NCBI RefSeq assembly: GCF_910589235.1
Contig: NC_060978.1
Span: forward strand, 352,087-416,086
Source: Vespa crabro
Lineage: Eukaryota; Arthropoda; Insecta; Hymenoptera; Vespidae
Reading direction: 5' to 3'
DNA: 64,000 nt
Shown: positions 46,148 to 57,559 of the stretch, piece after piece
Numbering within the stretch: the stretch's first letter is position 1
Layout of the letters: each line of letters starts with the position of its first letter
The notes under the pieces: model-generated
Database searches by the model: none
Seen by the model: the letters and a program-made list of their open reading frames with translations, nothing else
Told to the model about the DNA's origin: nothing
Position numbers and translations under genes: made by a program

Positions 46148-46205
<58 letters not shown>
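45880..46205. repeat. long purine-rich block ending in (TA)n-(GA)n
   Basis: About 250 bases of mostly A and G (45880-46140), then a TA array (46148-46174) fused to a GA array (46174-46204). The minus-strand frames across it are Ser/Leu/Arg low complexity. Confidence 0.92.
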
Positions 46206-46206
<1 letters not shown>

Positions 46207-46214
46207 GGAGCGTG

Positions 46215-46510
46215 TAAGTATCGAGGAGAGTGGGATGGGGGCGTGGGTGGAATGGTACAGTGGTGGGGATAGGTCAGGGCCGCAGCGGTGGCGGTAGTGG
46301 CGGCGGCGGCGGTGGTGGCGGTGGCGGTGGCGGTGACGGCGACGGCGGCTCGACGGTGCGGCGAACGACAAGCGACGCGGCGTTCGGCGGCTCGACGGCG
46401 CCGCGCGCGCCCGCTGGAGGGGGCAGAGGCGGGGAGGACGAACTCGGAGCCGTCAGTGCGCCACGTGCTGCCGTCGTGGGAGGGTCTTTATTTTTGCTCC
46501 GTTCCTTCGT
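46215..46510. other. most GC-rich island in the window (GGC/GGT-rich)
   Basis: GGC and GGT triplets (46280-46345) are followed by CpG-dense unique sequence to about 46480. Because stops are depleted, several frames are open on both strands: a plus Gly-rich frame, a plus Ala/Arg frame and a minus frame (46274-46513) rich in proline with two VEPP units and a run of 12 Pro. The plus frames open with GTG, and the minus frame has no ATG. It may be a CpG-rich promoter or a 5' exon of a regulator, but no known domain is present. Confidence 0.5.
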
Positions 46511-48640
46511 TCTCTAGGATTCCCTCTAAAATATATTACGGAACTGTGCCAATCCGTTCGAGATTCGTATTTTTCTATCGTGTTATATATTATTTTCAAA
46601 AAATTGTTTTCATTTTTTTTCTCTTCTTGTCCTTTTTAATCGACACTATCTCAAACGAGCGTGGAAAATTTTTGTTTCGTTTTTGAACAACTTCGTATAT
46701 TTCTTAAAACAAATAAGATAAATACTTTTTGTTACACGTCGGGGGTGCTGTGTATATTTATTATATATTTAATCTATGTCTGTCTGCTTTTGTTCAATGA
46801 ACGCAGGAAGAGAAAACGGAGAGCGAACTTTTTCGTTCTCGAACAAGTGTTTAGAAGATTGTTAAAGATTATCGAAAGGAAGGTGAGAGAAGAGAGGAAA
46901 TTTCTTCTGCCTTCTCTCGTTTTATTTCTTGACTAGTGGTGTGGTGTACATTGATCGTTTGGGGTCTGATTGGTGTCGAGAGGATTAGACGTGAGAGGAT
47001 GATGACGTGCTGACATGGTGTCACGCGTGTACTTCATATGCTCGTGGCATCGACGTCGACGTCGAGTTTTCGCTGCTCGCAAACCGAGCATCCTACTTCC
47101 TGATACAGTATCGTCGACGAGGTGCCTGCAAGACTGACGCAACCTGCTCAGTGGAACCACTACTTCGCGGGTGAGTCCGTTGCCTCTTTGTCGTTTCGAA
47201 TCGTATCTACGATCCATATTTAATACGAATTCGGATACGGCCTTTTCTCGTTAGTTTTCATTTTTTATCTTTCCCCTCTTTGTCTTTCTTCTTTCTCCCT
47301 TTTCTTTCGTTCGTTTTCTGCGAAATTTTAAATCGTATTACCTACCGCTCGTCGAAGTTACTTCTTTCGTTCTTTCCTTGTTTATCTAGAGATGGATCTA
47401 TCGTGGGAAAAGGGTGAGTGAGCGGGAGCGCGTGACTTGCATAAACAAAGTGCGATGTGTGCGTAGCAGGTGGCCGAATCTTGGATTTCTTTTCTTGATC
47501 GTTGCACTCGCAAAATGTGAATTTCTCTATAGTTCTGACAGATTCGTACACTATACGTATAACATGTATACGTATAAATCATTACGGTTTAAATACGTTA
47601 CCAATTTATCGATGTTAGAAGAGAGGTAACTTGTATCTGCGTAATTTGATTCCAAGGCCGTTTCAAATTAATTTTCCCATTTTCGATGAAACTAGAACGT
47701 CAATAAACGAATTTGCTTATTGACGAATGACAAACATTTTGATAAATAGTAGTTTAAATTGATCGGTTACTCACAGTGTGTTTCTCTGACGTCGTCGGAA
47801 ATATCATTACACGAGCGTATGTGGTTTTGGTGCGTACAAATGTTTTTGTTTCTATCGTATATTTTCTTTCGTTTTCTTTTTTTCCTTTTCTCCTTACCCT
47901 CCTCCTTCCTTCTATCGATATTTATGAATGATCCATACGGTATGAGAATCGTAATAAGATATATCGTGCGCTCATAACTCTTCGATTGTCACGAATTTCG
48001 ACGAACCGTTGTCTAATCGGAAAGACCAATCGATTCCCCGTGCATGGAAACGGTCGGTCGAGCGAGGAAATTTGTCGTCGTCATAAATTTATGTTTGCAT
48101 GCTCATTTATATGACTCGTCGACTCGTCGTCTCGTGTTTGCTCGCGATAGATAACGGCGGGCTTACCCGGATCTGAGCGCAGATTTTTAAGACCGACTTT
48201 GGTTAAGGCTTAAACATTCATTCGGCCGTTTAACTTTTTCGACATAATATTGATTTTCCTTCAACGTAATCAACAATCTTAAAAGGCAAAAAGAAAAAAA
48301 AAAAAAAAAGAAAAGATTTTGTAGATATACGAACGAAGGAAAATTTCTTACTCGTTTCCGTTTTTTCTTCTCTCTTCCCTAATCACTCCTACCTTTTGTA
48401 AGAAATTTCGTTTGTATAATTAACGTAAAAAGAAATGACGTTTGGGGATCTTATTTCGTGGAAACTTTCGAATAGATTTGTTAGCGCTTTCGTTAAAGCT
48501 CGTTCGGAGAAGATTTTTGATGTAACAGACGAACGATATCTCTCGTCTTTGAAGTCGCCTAAACGTCTACATGGCAGAGCCCTCCGGAGGACTGCCTGAA
48601 ACGGGATGAAGGATAAGCAGGAAGATCAAGGTACTCGGAA
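46511..48640. other. unique AT-rich DNA with CpG-containing segments
   Basis: Unique DNA throughout. A 94-codon minus-strand frame at 46933-47217 is basic and unrecognised. The segment 48020-48240 is repeat-free and holds the palindrome CATAAATTTATG at 48082-48093, a dyad of Caudal/Abd-B-type half sites, next to TTTGCATG. No exon recognised. Confidence 0.4.
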
Positions 48641-48642
48641 GA

Positions 48643-48644
<2 letters not shown>

Positions 48645-48694
<50 letters not shown>

Positions 48695-48695
48695 A
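48645..48695. repeat. (TC)n microsatellite
   Basis: Pure TC at about 48648-48693. Confidence 0.97.
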
Positions 48696-49715
48696 TTCAG
48701 TAAATAGATATCTGTTTATTAACTTGTTCGTACTAAACTAAACATAAACATAATATAAAAAATAAGGACATAATGACACCGAAAAGTTGTTCTTGATTTT
48801 AATTACCTGGTTTAATGGATTTAATATGGCGACATAAAATCAATTTTCCTTTTCTTTTTTCTTTTCTTTTTCGTTTTTTCTTCATCTTTCTTTTGCAACA
48901 TTCTATTAAATTCAATTAACACTTGTTCTAACGGCTTGTTCACTTGTTCTTCACTAGCTTAAAAAAAAGGAAAAGAAAAAAAAAAGAAAGAAAGAAAAAA
49001 GAGAGGAAGAAAAAAATGAAAAAAGAAATTTTTAATTAGACCATTACGATAATAAATCAACTGGTTTTCAAACATATTATATACACTGGCATACATATAT
49101 ACATACATATATTTCATATATAGTTCTCCTATATACTGTCAGATTTGTAGCAATCGAGTTTACGAATAATGAGATTCGATTGAGCGCGCGATAAAAGCCG
49201 TTTTTCGAGCACGCGTATTATATACGAGTGCCTACACGAAACAATTCGAGAACAAATTCGAATCCTATTCGTATTGAAGTAGTCAACGGGTGAAGAAGGA
49301 TAAATCAAAAAAAGAAAAAAGAGAAAAAAGAAGAAAAAAAAAAGAAAGAAAAAAGAAAAAGAAACGAAAAAAATTGAAACGAGTAAAAAGACGATAGATG
49401 GGACGACAGACGAGTAAGAAATTTGTTTCCCTTTTTATTTCGGAGAAACAAAGGATTTTTCGAAATAAAAAGAGAAAAAGTAAAAGAAACAAAGAACGAA
49501 AAGAAAAGAAAAGAGAAAAGAAGAAGTAGAAGAAGAAGAAGAAGAAGAAAAAAAAATAGACCAGCATGGAAACGCGAAAACGCTGATCAGCATTTTTCTT
49601 CTTTCTAGAATCGAAGTGCCCCTCGAGCGTGTTCGTTAGTGCTTTCCTACATGGGACTCGCGGATGGCTAATTCGAAATGCAAAAGAGTCTCCCTATACA
49701 GGTAGGAGGGGGTGG
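48696..49715. other. AT-rich low-complexity and unique DNA
   Basis: A-rich GAAA tracts at 48958-49030, 49300-49390 and 49455-49560. Nothing coding recognised. Confidence 0.5.
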
Positions 49716-49719
49716 AGAT

Positions 49720-49722
49720 TAC

Positions 49723-49762
<40 letters not shown>
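49720..49762. repeat. (GA)n microsatellite
   Basis: Pure GA at about 49727-49760. Confidence 0.95.
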
Positions 49763-49984
49763 GAAAGGAAGGGTAGAAGGTACAGAGAGAGAAAGGAAGA
49801 TATATGTACATATATCTTCCTATATGTAGGTGCTCGCGCGCAAGATCGGAAGCCTTAATGCGGTCGTGTGCATGTTGTAACGTGCGAAACATTCGCCTGT
49901 AAACAAGCGCACGCGTGCAAGTGCACGCGAGAGCTCGCCAATACACGTACCTACCTACCCGTGTCAATAGCACACCCCCGCGAT

Positions 49985-50110
49985 TCAGTGCCGCCTATTG
50001 AAGTCCGCGATGACGGGCCCCGTCTGTCAGCAGATCAAAGCTGAAGTAAGCTCTCTTTGTGATGCTTTGCCGAGCTGGTATTTAATTATGTATGAGATCG
50101 ATACTCGGGC
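49985..50110. promoter_or_regulatory. unique island with TCF-type site
   Basis: AGATCAAAG at 50032-50040 matches the TCF/Pangolin consensus. A short ATG frame starts at 50010 and reaches a GTAAGC donor-like site at 50045-50050, but 12 codons are too few to judge. Confidence 0.15.
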
Positions 50111-50139
50111 CTCGGGGCTCTCTCTCTCTTTCTCCCCCC

Positions 50140-50145
50140 CCTCTT

Positions 50146-50192
<47 letters not shown>

Positions 50193-50210
50193 ATTCTCTG
50201 TCTCTCTCGT
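50140..50210. repeat. (TC)n microsatellite
   Basis: Pure TC at about 50150-50189, with TGTC variants after it. Confidence 0.96.
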
Positions 50211-52060
50211 CCACCCTGTCTTCCATCCCGTGTTTTCTCGTAGCGAGTAAACTCGAAGCCGCGCAACGGCGAAACCCGTACCTTTGCTCCGACTTTGCCG
50301 TTGACAGACATGAAATGTTGAATATCGAGCTATCCGAGAGGGTATATGAATTATGGAAAAAATATTAAGTTTTGCTTGCTCATGCTGTGGATACACAACA
50401 ACGAATGATATAAGTAACAAAAGCGTACCGATTGTCGATGCCATAATAAGTGCCATATATAGATTAGCAAAAGTGTTATATCGTTAATTGTATGCCGAAC
50501 GATATGGAAAAAAAAAATAAAAAAAAAGAAAAAAAAAATAAAAAAGATAAAAGTAAAATATGTATATTGGCGACATTCTCAAATTTTCATCGTTGTTATC
50601 TAACACCGGACAGCATGAATTATCGTTTTGTTTTGTCTCTTATTTTTTGTCTGTCAATCTTCCGCTCCCCTTCCCTTCTGTGCGCTCGTTCGTACGTCCA
50701 TCTTCTTGTTATCTTTCTTTTTCCTTTTTTTTCTCCTCTCTCTCTCTTTCTCTCTCTTTCTCTCTCGCTCTCTCTCTCTCTCTCTCTCACGTACGTGATC
50801 GTGCGTAAATTCAAAATTAGACGTTAGAATCTACGATATCCCACCGTTTGTATTCTACAATACCAATGAAAAAGAAATAACGAGAAAAAAAGTCTCGTAA
50901 ACCGTACGCATAGGGTATAATAGATCGTTGGCAAAGTGGAGATTCGTTTGAGTCATAAAATAATCCCCTTATTCCTCGTTTGAACTTTGGACGACGTATA
51001 ACACGGATAGATGGGCCGATGCTATGAGAAAGAGAGAAAGAGAGAGAAAGAGACAAGGCGGAACGCGAACATGCTGCTACGTGTACATTTAAATCTTTGC
51101 GTGATCGTAAAGATCTCGTAAACGATGGATGTCTATCTGTCGAAAGGCACGAAGAGTCCGAAGAAGAAAGACGAGATTATTACCGAGGTAAACGAACGAG
51201 CCCGTTGGCTGTAAAACGGCGCGCAATGATTCTCTCTCTCTCTCTCTCTCATTCTATTCCTCTTTTTCCTGCTAAATGTCTCTAGTCCGTGTATTTGTCA
51301 ACGTATGTGCATACAAACACAAGTAAATTTTAATGAATGATTCTATGATCATGAATGCGTGCTGTGACAATGTGTGTAAGTACGTATACATACCAAAATG
51401 TTTATGTACATACCTTTACGTTTGTATACAATCTCTTCGGTTAGGCCTGTTAATAATGTTAACGAAGGCATACATACGTCACGGCTGTAATATAAACAAT
51501 GTTGTTCCAAATTATTTATTTGCTCTAATAGACAGACAATTTCGATCGTTCACACGTACGTGCAATAACCATAGGCACGATTCGAAAGTGCGATAAAAAA
51601 CAAAGAATATATTTCGTTTAAAGCGTTATTCTTTTGTTTTTTGTTTTTTTTTTATTTTTCATTTATTTATTTTGTTTTTAAATAAGCCAATCTCTTCGTA
51701 ATAATAAGGAAGGAAATAGTTAGATAAGAATCTGGATTAAAAGGAAAAAAGAATGATTGTTACGAAAAAAGAAGAAAAAAAAAAAAAGAAATCATAAGAA
51801 CACTTTTATTTTCATAAACAAATCAACAAAGTGGTCGGCGGTGCGCTTTTTAACGTGTCTCGTATCACAAACATTACGAGTTTATCCGCCTAGATCGTTT
51901 CGTTTTGTCCTTGTTTTCCCTTGCTCCATACACACGTTTCATTATACGTACATACGTATGTATGTGTATGTACGTAGACAAACGTATTCATGACTATGCG
52001 AACCTGGAACGTAGTAAATCTATAACTCTAAACGCTAGTTTCGGTGAAAACCTGGTAGAC
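50211..52060. other. AT-rich unique non-coding DNA
   Basis: A-rich tracts at 50508-50550 and 51760-51795, TC-rich runs at 50735-50790 and 51230-51252, T-rich run at 51635-51680. No recognised exon. Confidence 0.45.
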
Positions 52061-52085
52061 GGTCGGGAGGGAGGGGAGGGTTAGT
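52060..52085 (+). other. G-quadruplex motif
   Basis: Runs GGG, GGG, GGGG and GGG at 52065-52080 separated by single A bases. Confidence 0.8.
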
Positions 52086-52379
52086 GATAGTGGTGGTAGT
52101 AGAGTGGTAGTTGGAGTGGGAGAGAGGAAAAAAAAGGAAAAGAGATATTAGCCTCGGCGTGATAGCGTTAATTTGGCGTGACCAGCGGCAACAGCAACGG
52201 CGGTGTGCTAGCTACGCTCTTGCTTTTTCTGTGCGAGCGATTCCATTTCGCTCGACTTCCATTTTCACGCATCGATTGAGCCCGCTCGCGTCCAAGCTCA
52301 ATTGCGTGCCGTGGACGACGAACAACCGCGAAAGGTTATCGTGCCCTCTTTGGATTTTCGATCATTAATGCGTATACGT

Positions 52380-52382
<3 letters not shown>

Positions 52383-52427
<45 letters not shown>

Positions 52428-52482
52428 TGTATGTATGTATGTGTGTATGTATGTATGTATGTATGTGTGTGTGTATGTATTT
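52383..52482. repeat. compound (AT)n-(GTAT)n microsatellite
   Basis: AT array at 52383-52424, then GTAT/GTGT tetranucleotides to about 52480. Confidence 0.97.
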
Positions 52483-52891
52483 ACCTCTATCCTCTGGAAT
52501 GGATGATTTTAGCTTTACGCGACTAGTTCCTCTCCTTTTGTTTCCCGCCAATCGGAAAGAACCGATTCGAGCCAATGCGATCGACCAGATCGATTCGATT
52601 TAATTCGAATTTAATTAATCAATCTGCACGACCATCCTCCTCCTCCCATTTACATTTTCTCTAGCATTGTCTTTTCCCTGTTGTCGTCGTCACTCTATAA
52701 TCATATCTTTTTTATTTTTACTTTTTTTCCCATCCTTTGTATTTCCTTTTTTTTTTTTTCTTTTTTGATTAATACTTCCTGTCACAGAGAAGAGCATAAT
52801 TAAGTGCGCAGTCTTTCCGTATGAGTAAAGTTACACTTTGAAAGATTCAAGAAGAACGTTCGTCGATTCCTCTTTCTCCCTCTTTCTCCTC

Positions 52892-52892
<1 letters not shown>

Positions 52893-52945
<53 letters not shown>
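52893..52945. repeat. (TC)n microsatellite
   Basis: Pure TC at about 52896-52942. Confidence 0.96.
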
Positions 52946-52949
<4 letters not shown>

Positions 52950-53093
52950 TATTTCATTGATTATATTCTTTATCGGAATGATTTGAGGGTTTGAAACTAA
53001 AAAAGCAAATGCTACAAAGCTGCTGATGATGTTGATACGCTGGGGTGAACGAGGTATAACGTTTGAGCCATGCAAGAGAGGAGAGTACACGGA

Positions 53094-53152
53094 GAAGGAG
53101 GTGGAGGTGGAGGTGGAAGTGGAGGTGGAAGTAATGGAGGTGGTGAAGGAGG
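53094..53152. repeat. (GGAGGT)n hexamer repeat
   Basis: About nine GGAGGT/GGAAGT units. The plus frame reads Gly-rich and the minus frame reads Thr-Ser repeats; neither looks like part of a real gene. Confidence 0.93.
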
Positions 53153-53304
53153 ATCGATAGGAGTATCCTATCGAGGAGAGGAGAGTTGGTGGAGGGTATA
53201 CGGTTTTGATCGCTCGAACAGAAAATTGTATTTTCGAAATCAATTAATATACAGCGAGTAATAATACACTGGCTAATGATCGCGACGTCGCTGTATATCT
53301 ACCT

Positions 53305-53361
<57 letters not shown>

Positions 53362-53365
53362 ATCG
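53305..53365. repeat. (TC)n microsatellite
   Basis: TC with one TTTC interruption near 53343. Confidence 0.96.
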
Positions 53366-53639
53366 TTCCCCATATCCCATACCCCTCTCTCCCACAATGA
53401 CCCTCAGGGCTACTTCCCAGCGGATTCTGCACGGTTTATGATGTGCCGAGCCGACCAAAGTGCGTTTGACAATTTTTAATTATCGATAACGAGCTTGACC
53501 ACGACGATACGTTCGTTGTAAACCATCGTTCTCGTCAACGAACAAACGAAAACCTCTGCATTTCGTCGTTTATCATCGATATCAACACCGTCACGACACT
53601 AACTCGACGTTCGTTCGCCGTTGAACGAGGCGAGACTGC

Positions 53640-53690
53640 CGAAAAAAAAAATTTTTTTTCTTTTTCCTTTTTTTCTTTTTTTTTTTTTCT
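53640..53690. repeat. A-tract/T-tract junction and T-rich run
   Basis: Ten A then eight T at 53642-53659, then T-rich sequence. Facing A- and T-tracts are self-complementary and strongly nucleosome-disfavouring. Confidence 0.9.
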
Positions 53691-53814
53691 CACCCAGAGG
53701 AATAGACATCATCGACAAAGAGAAAAAGAGCGAGAGGGAAAGAGAGAGGGATTCATTATTATTTCTAGGGAGTTTCTCAGAAAGATAAAAATAACGCACA
53801 CTTGTTATCATCAA

Positions 53815-53900
53815 TGTCGTCGTCGTCCTCATCATCGTCGTCGTCGTCCTCGTCATCGTCGTTGTCGTCGTCGTCGTCGTCGTTGCCGTCGTCGTATCCT
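53815..53900. repeat. (GTC)n microsatellite
   Basis: About 25 GTC/ATC triplets. In the plus Ser frame this gives a long serine run; in the minus Thr frame it follows Met/Thr repeats. Treated as non-coding. Confidence 0.95.
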
Positions 53901-53934
53901 TCTTTACCTTTCTTAAAACGTTTAAACTTTCAAA

Positions 53935-54015
53935 ATGAAAAAAAGAAAAGAAAAGAAAGAAAGAAGAGAAAAAAACAAAAAAACAAAAAAAAAGAAAAAG
54001 AATGAGAAAGAAAAG
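53935..54015. repeat. A-rich GAAA tract
   Basis: AAAAG units with few interruptions. Confidence 0.9.
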
Positions 54016-55093
54016 TAACGTCGTTTCGATTTTTCAGACTGTTTACGAATTCTCCCGCGGCAGGATCTAACATATACGATCGTATTTTCAATGTACGTCG
54101 CATATAAAACACATTCGTGAAGATTTTATAATTCATGGATATATAATACGTCGAACATTCCAATGTAGTTTCTATTTCTGTCAAGGGAATCAACGTAAAA
54201 TAAACTATTTTGATGTGGGAGTAGAGGAGGAGGAAGGGATAGGAGGACCCCCATGGTCTTGCTTGGAAGCTGCGTGCTTGGAAAACGAGTATTCGTTCTT
54301 GTTGTAAACGTCCTTGTGGTAACTGACGATTCGTGAGTTTCTTATTCGCGAGAAATCGATGCTTCGTGGTACGAAAAGGGGCTCGTTTCGATACGACCTT
54401 TCGACGCGGCTCTTTGGACGCCACATCGATCAAGAGAGAGATAGAAAATGTGTGTATGTGTGTGTGTATATGTGCATGTGTGTAATAAAGAGAGAGAGAG
54501 AGGAAGAGAGAGGGCCTAGCATCATAAATTCGCGCGTTACTTCGAGAAAATCCATACAGTACATATTCTCTCATCTTGTTATTTTAAGATATAAATAATA
54601 ATAGTATGTGGATGACGTTTAACATAAATTTCGTGCTGTTATATATTGATCATTATAATCGATTGGATCGTCGTCATAAATATTCTTTTTCTGTTTTATT
54701 TTTTCCTCCTCCTTTTTTTACACTAATCTTACGGACCATTTAATTTCGATTAATGAAAAGATATTCGTGGTTTCTTTTTTCTTTCTTTTTTTTCTGTTTT
54801 TTTTTCTTTTTTCGTTTTTTTATTTCTATTTTTTCTATGTTTTTAATCACAAAAATTTCGGTCGCAATTAATATCGAAAAGAGAACAGAAGAAACGTGAA
54901 CGACGGACTAACACGCTAATGTTGCGATAATTAACAGAGGAACACTTCGTTACCTCTATCTCCGATTACAGATTCCACTAGATACTCTGGATGAAAACTT
55001 ATCGATAACGTTTAATGAGGAAGGATGGCGAATACATGTTTGAACACGGTAACATGGCTAATAGCGAATTACTTGGATCGTTTCAAGAGAAAA

Positions 55094-55130
<37 letters not shown>

Positions 55131-55445
55131 ACGAGAGTAGTACGCAAGTCGCCAAGTTAACGGACTGGTCTTATTAATTAATTAACATTAAATTATATGT
55201 CGCACAAGATGTCGACCAATTTCCAGTTCCCCCTTTCTGCTCCCTCCTTGTCACTGTCAAATCACCAACTTTCGTTCTTTCGTACGAAAGTACGTACGTA
55301 CATACTTATCGTACGTATCTTACGAACATGACATACATACAATTGATGAAATATTTTGTAAATTAATTTATTAATATATCAAATAAACATTAAATTTATC
55401 GATTAATTCATTTACGAGTAATATATCTATGTCCATATATACAGA

Positions 55446-55448
<3 letters not shown>
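54016..55448. other. AT-rich unique non-coding DNA
   Basis: TG-rich run at 54448-54485, GA runs at 54488-54515 and 55100-55130, T-rich run at 54772-54840. A 14-base palindrome, CTTTCGTACGAAAG, lies at 55277-55290. No recognised exon. Confidence 0.45.

Positions 55449-55496
<48 letters not shown>
55449..55496. repeat. (AT)n microsatellite
   Basis: Pure AT array of about 48 bases. Confidence 0.97.
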
Positions 55497-55500
<4 letters not shown>

Positions 55501-55540
55501 CACTGAACGTTAATGACAAAAGATTTATTGAAAGGTACTT

Positions 55541-55933
55541 TTAGTATCGGATATATAAAATAGATGTAAATAAGTAGGTAAATAAGTACTTATGTATTCG
55601 GTAAGAATGACATCTTTTATATATCTCAATCGAGTAATTTTGATCGACAGATAAAAAGTCATTCGAAGAAAGGAAAACGGTGACGCGACTGACGCACTTG
55701 GAAATATAGGTCGTAGTAGGTAGCGGCGTCGAACCGTGCAGTCGGTTTTCTCGCGAAATTGAGTTTTCCGGTACGAGGAAACGCTTCGGTGACATTAAGA
55801 AGTTCATTGATTTTCCGTCGGTAGTTCGTACGGCATGCGCCGTACGTAGGTAACGCTCATCGTATATTAATACGACACGATGCTTAGAAATGCGATTGAT
55901 ATCGGAAGTCACTGAGTCGAAAAGATTGCGCAT
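55541..55933 (-). other. unrecognised 130-codon open frame without repeats
   Basis: An ATG-started minus-strand frame of 130 codons with no simple repeat in most of its length, ending in a Tyr/Leu/Ile-rich tail encoded by TACTTATT-type sequence. I see no known domain. At this base composition a frame of this length is expected about once by chance in a 64 kb window. An embedded inverted repeat at 55827-55846 has 8-base arms. Confidence 0.1.
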
Positions 55934-56191
55934 ACGCTAATCCGCTTGCATCAGCGTTAACGAGACGTCATCTAACTTGTACATATTTTCCTTGATCGAT
56001 TACCGTGCGCAAGGACTAATGATATAAAAATGTAATATTGTAATGATATAAAAAAAAAAGAAAAGAAAAGAAAGAAAAAAAAATTCAATAAAACTTTTAA
56101 TCGGCGAATTAAGATTGAAATGATCGAAACTTTTCGCGAGTAACGCTTCACTCGTTCTCGCGACATAATATGTAGATATTTATGTATCTAC

Positions 56192-56194
<3 letters not shown>
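55934..56194. other. AT-rich unique non-coding DNA
   Basis: A short A-rich run at 56050-56090. Nothing coding recognised. Confidence 0.45.

Positions 56195-56246
<52 letters not shown>
56195..56246. repeat. (TA)n microsatellite
   Basis: Pure TA array of about 50 bases. Confidence 0.97.
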
Positions 56247-56247
<1 letters not shown>

Positions 56248-56940
56248 AAACGAATGAACGAACGAACGAAGGAGTAACGACTTAACAGGAACAAGTAATG
56301 CGCGGGCTTTGTAGACGGTTAACTTTTAATTCACTGTTAAAAGTCATCATATATACAAAGGGTAATTTGAGGAAAGTCAAACAAAGGAACGAGGTACTTT
56401 GCGCGTCGTCTTACGATAAACGATAAACCTCGTCGTTCGGTCGAGAAATGAAGAAAAAAAAAAAAAAAAGAAAAAAAAAGAAGAAGAAAGAAATACGCGA
56501 GACTGCTAAAGAAAGTGAGAGCGCTCTAGTAAAGTCAGAAAAGGAGTGTGGAAGAACAGCGAAAGAAATGAAAAAAACCATTTCTCGATGAGTCACCCGT
56601 TAGATCACTGATGCATCACGGCACTCTCGTATGAACATACAGTCCAGAATTCACGCGACACGGCATTCCGTTGGAAGAATTGCGAACGCGTTGTTGGTCG
56701 GCCGCACTGAATCTTCTCTCTCTCTCTCTTTCTCTTTCTCTCTCTCTATAAATCATTCTTGAACCATATGAACGCCTATGCAGCTTGTACTTTTCTTTAA
56801 TTCGAGTCGACGTTCCAAATCAAACGGCATTTACGTAGACACGATGTACCGCTTGCATTAAAACCGTATCATCGTTATCAAGAAGAACGACAAACACGTG
56901 TTATCGACGTTGATACATTCTCTTTCAAAACGGAATCACT
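56247..56940. other. AT-rich unique non-coding DNA
   Basis: A-rich tract at 56452-56490 and TC-rich run at 56714-56748. No recognised exon. Confidence 0.45.
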
Positions 56941-56946
56941 TTTTCT

Positions 56947-56947
<1 letters not shown>

Positions 56948-56990
<43 letters not shown>

Positions 56991-57015
56991 ATTTATCTCT
57001 CTATCTTTCTCCCTC
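56948..57015. repeat. (TC)n microsatellite
   Basis: Pure TC at about 56951-56988, then TATC/TTTC units. Confidence 0.95.
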
Positions 57016-57099
57016 CTATTCCTTCCAATCCTTCAACTATTAAAGCGATCGCGTGTTCCGTTCAATCAAATTAAACCCTTGTTTCTCGGTTATTTTACG

Positions 57100-57106
57100 C
57101 AGATAG

Positions 57107-57160
<54 letters not shown>
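57100..57160. repeat. (GATA)n-(GA)n compound microsatellite
   Basis: About six GATA units followed by a GA array. Confidence 0.95.
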
Positions 57161-57464
57161 AAAGAAGATTTGTTTCTCGTGCAATTATGCATCTCCCATT
57201 TTCCCACTTGAGAACGATCGATACCGTCTCAAAAGTCATCATTTAGAAAAAAAAAACAAAGAAAAAACGAAAAGAAAATAAATACATAAACAAGAAAGAA
57301 AAGAAAAACAGGAAAACAAATAACAGAGACTATTATCGACAGGTTTATCGATCTTTCTTAAAACAATAAAATTAGATGTAGGTACTGTAATGAATGAAAC
57401 AATAGCTTATCCGTCAACGATCCAATCTCCTCGATAAACAAAACTCGTAGTATCTTTCACGTGA

Positions 57465-57483
57465 AACTCTCTCTCTCTTTCTT

Positions 57484-57514
<31 letters not shown>

Positions 57515-57522
57515 TTTTTTTT
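57465..57522. repeat. (TC)n-(TA)n compound microsatellite
   Basis: TC array fused to a short TA array and a T run. Confidence 0.94.
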
Positions 57523-57559
57523 TCTAAGCACGATCTGGCGATGAATCACCATGGACGAC

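Noticed and set aside
45721..46371. 216-codon minus-strand frame with His/Arg and Leu/Ser runs
   Set aside because: It opens with TTG and is made mostly of GGC/GGT, TA and GA repeats.
46274..46513. Proline-rich minus-strand exon as a called gene
   Set aside because: It has no ATG, no known domain and unclear splice sites; kept only as a finding.
46933..47217. 94-codon basic minus-strand frame and a GTGAGT donor on the plus strand nearby
   Set aside because: No domain and no start-context or splice support. The plus-strand frame leading to the donor carries a stop only about 50 codons upstream and matches nothing known.
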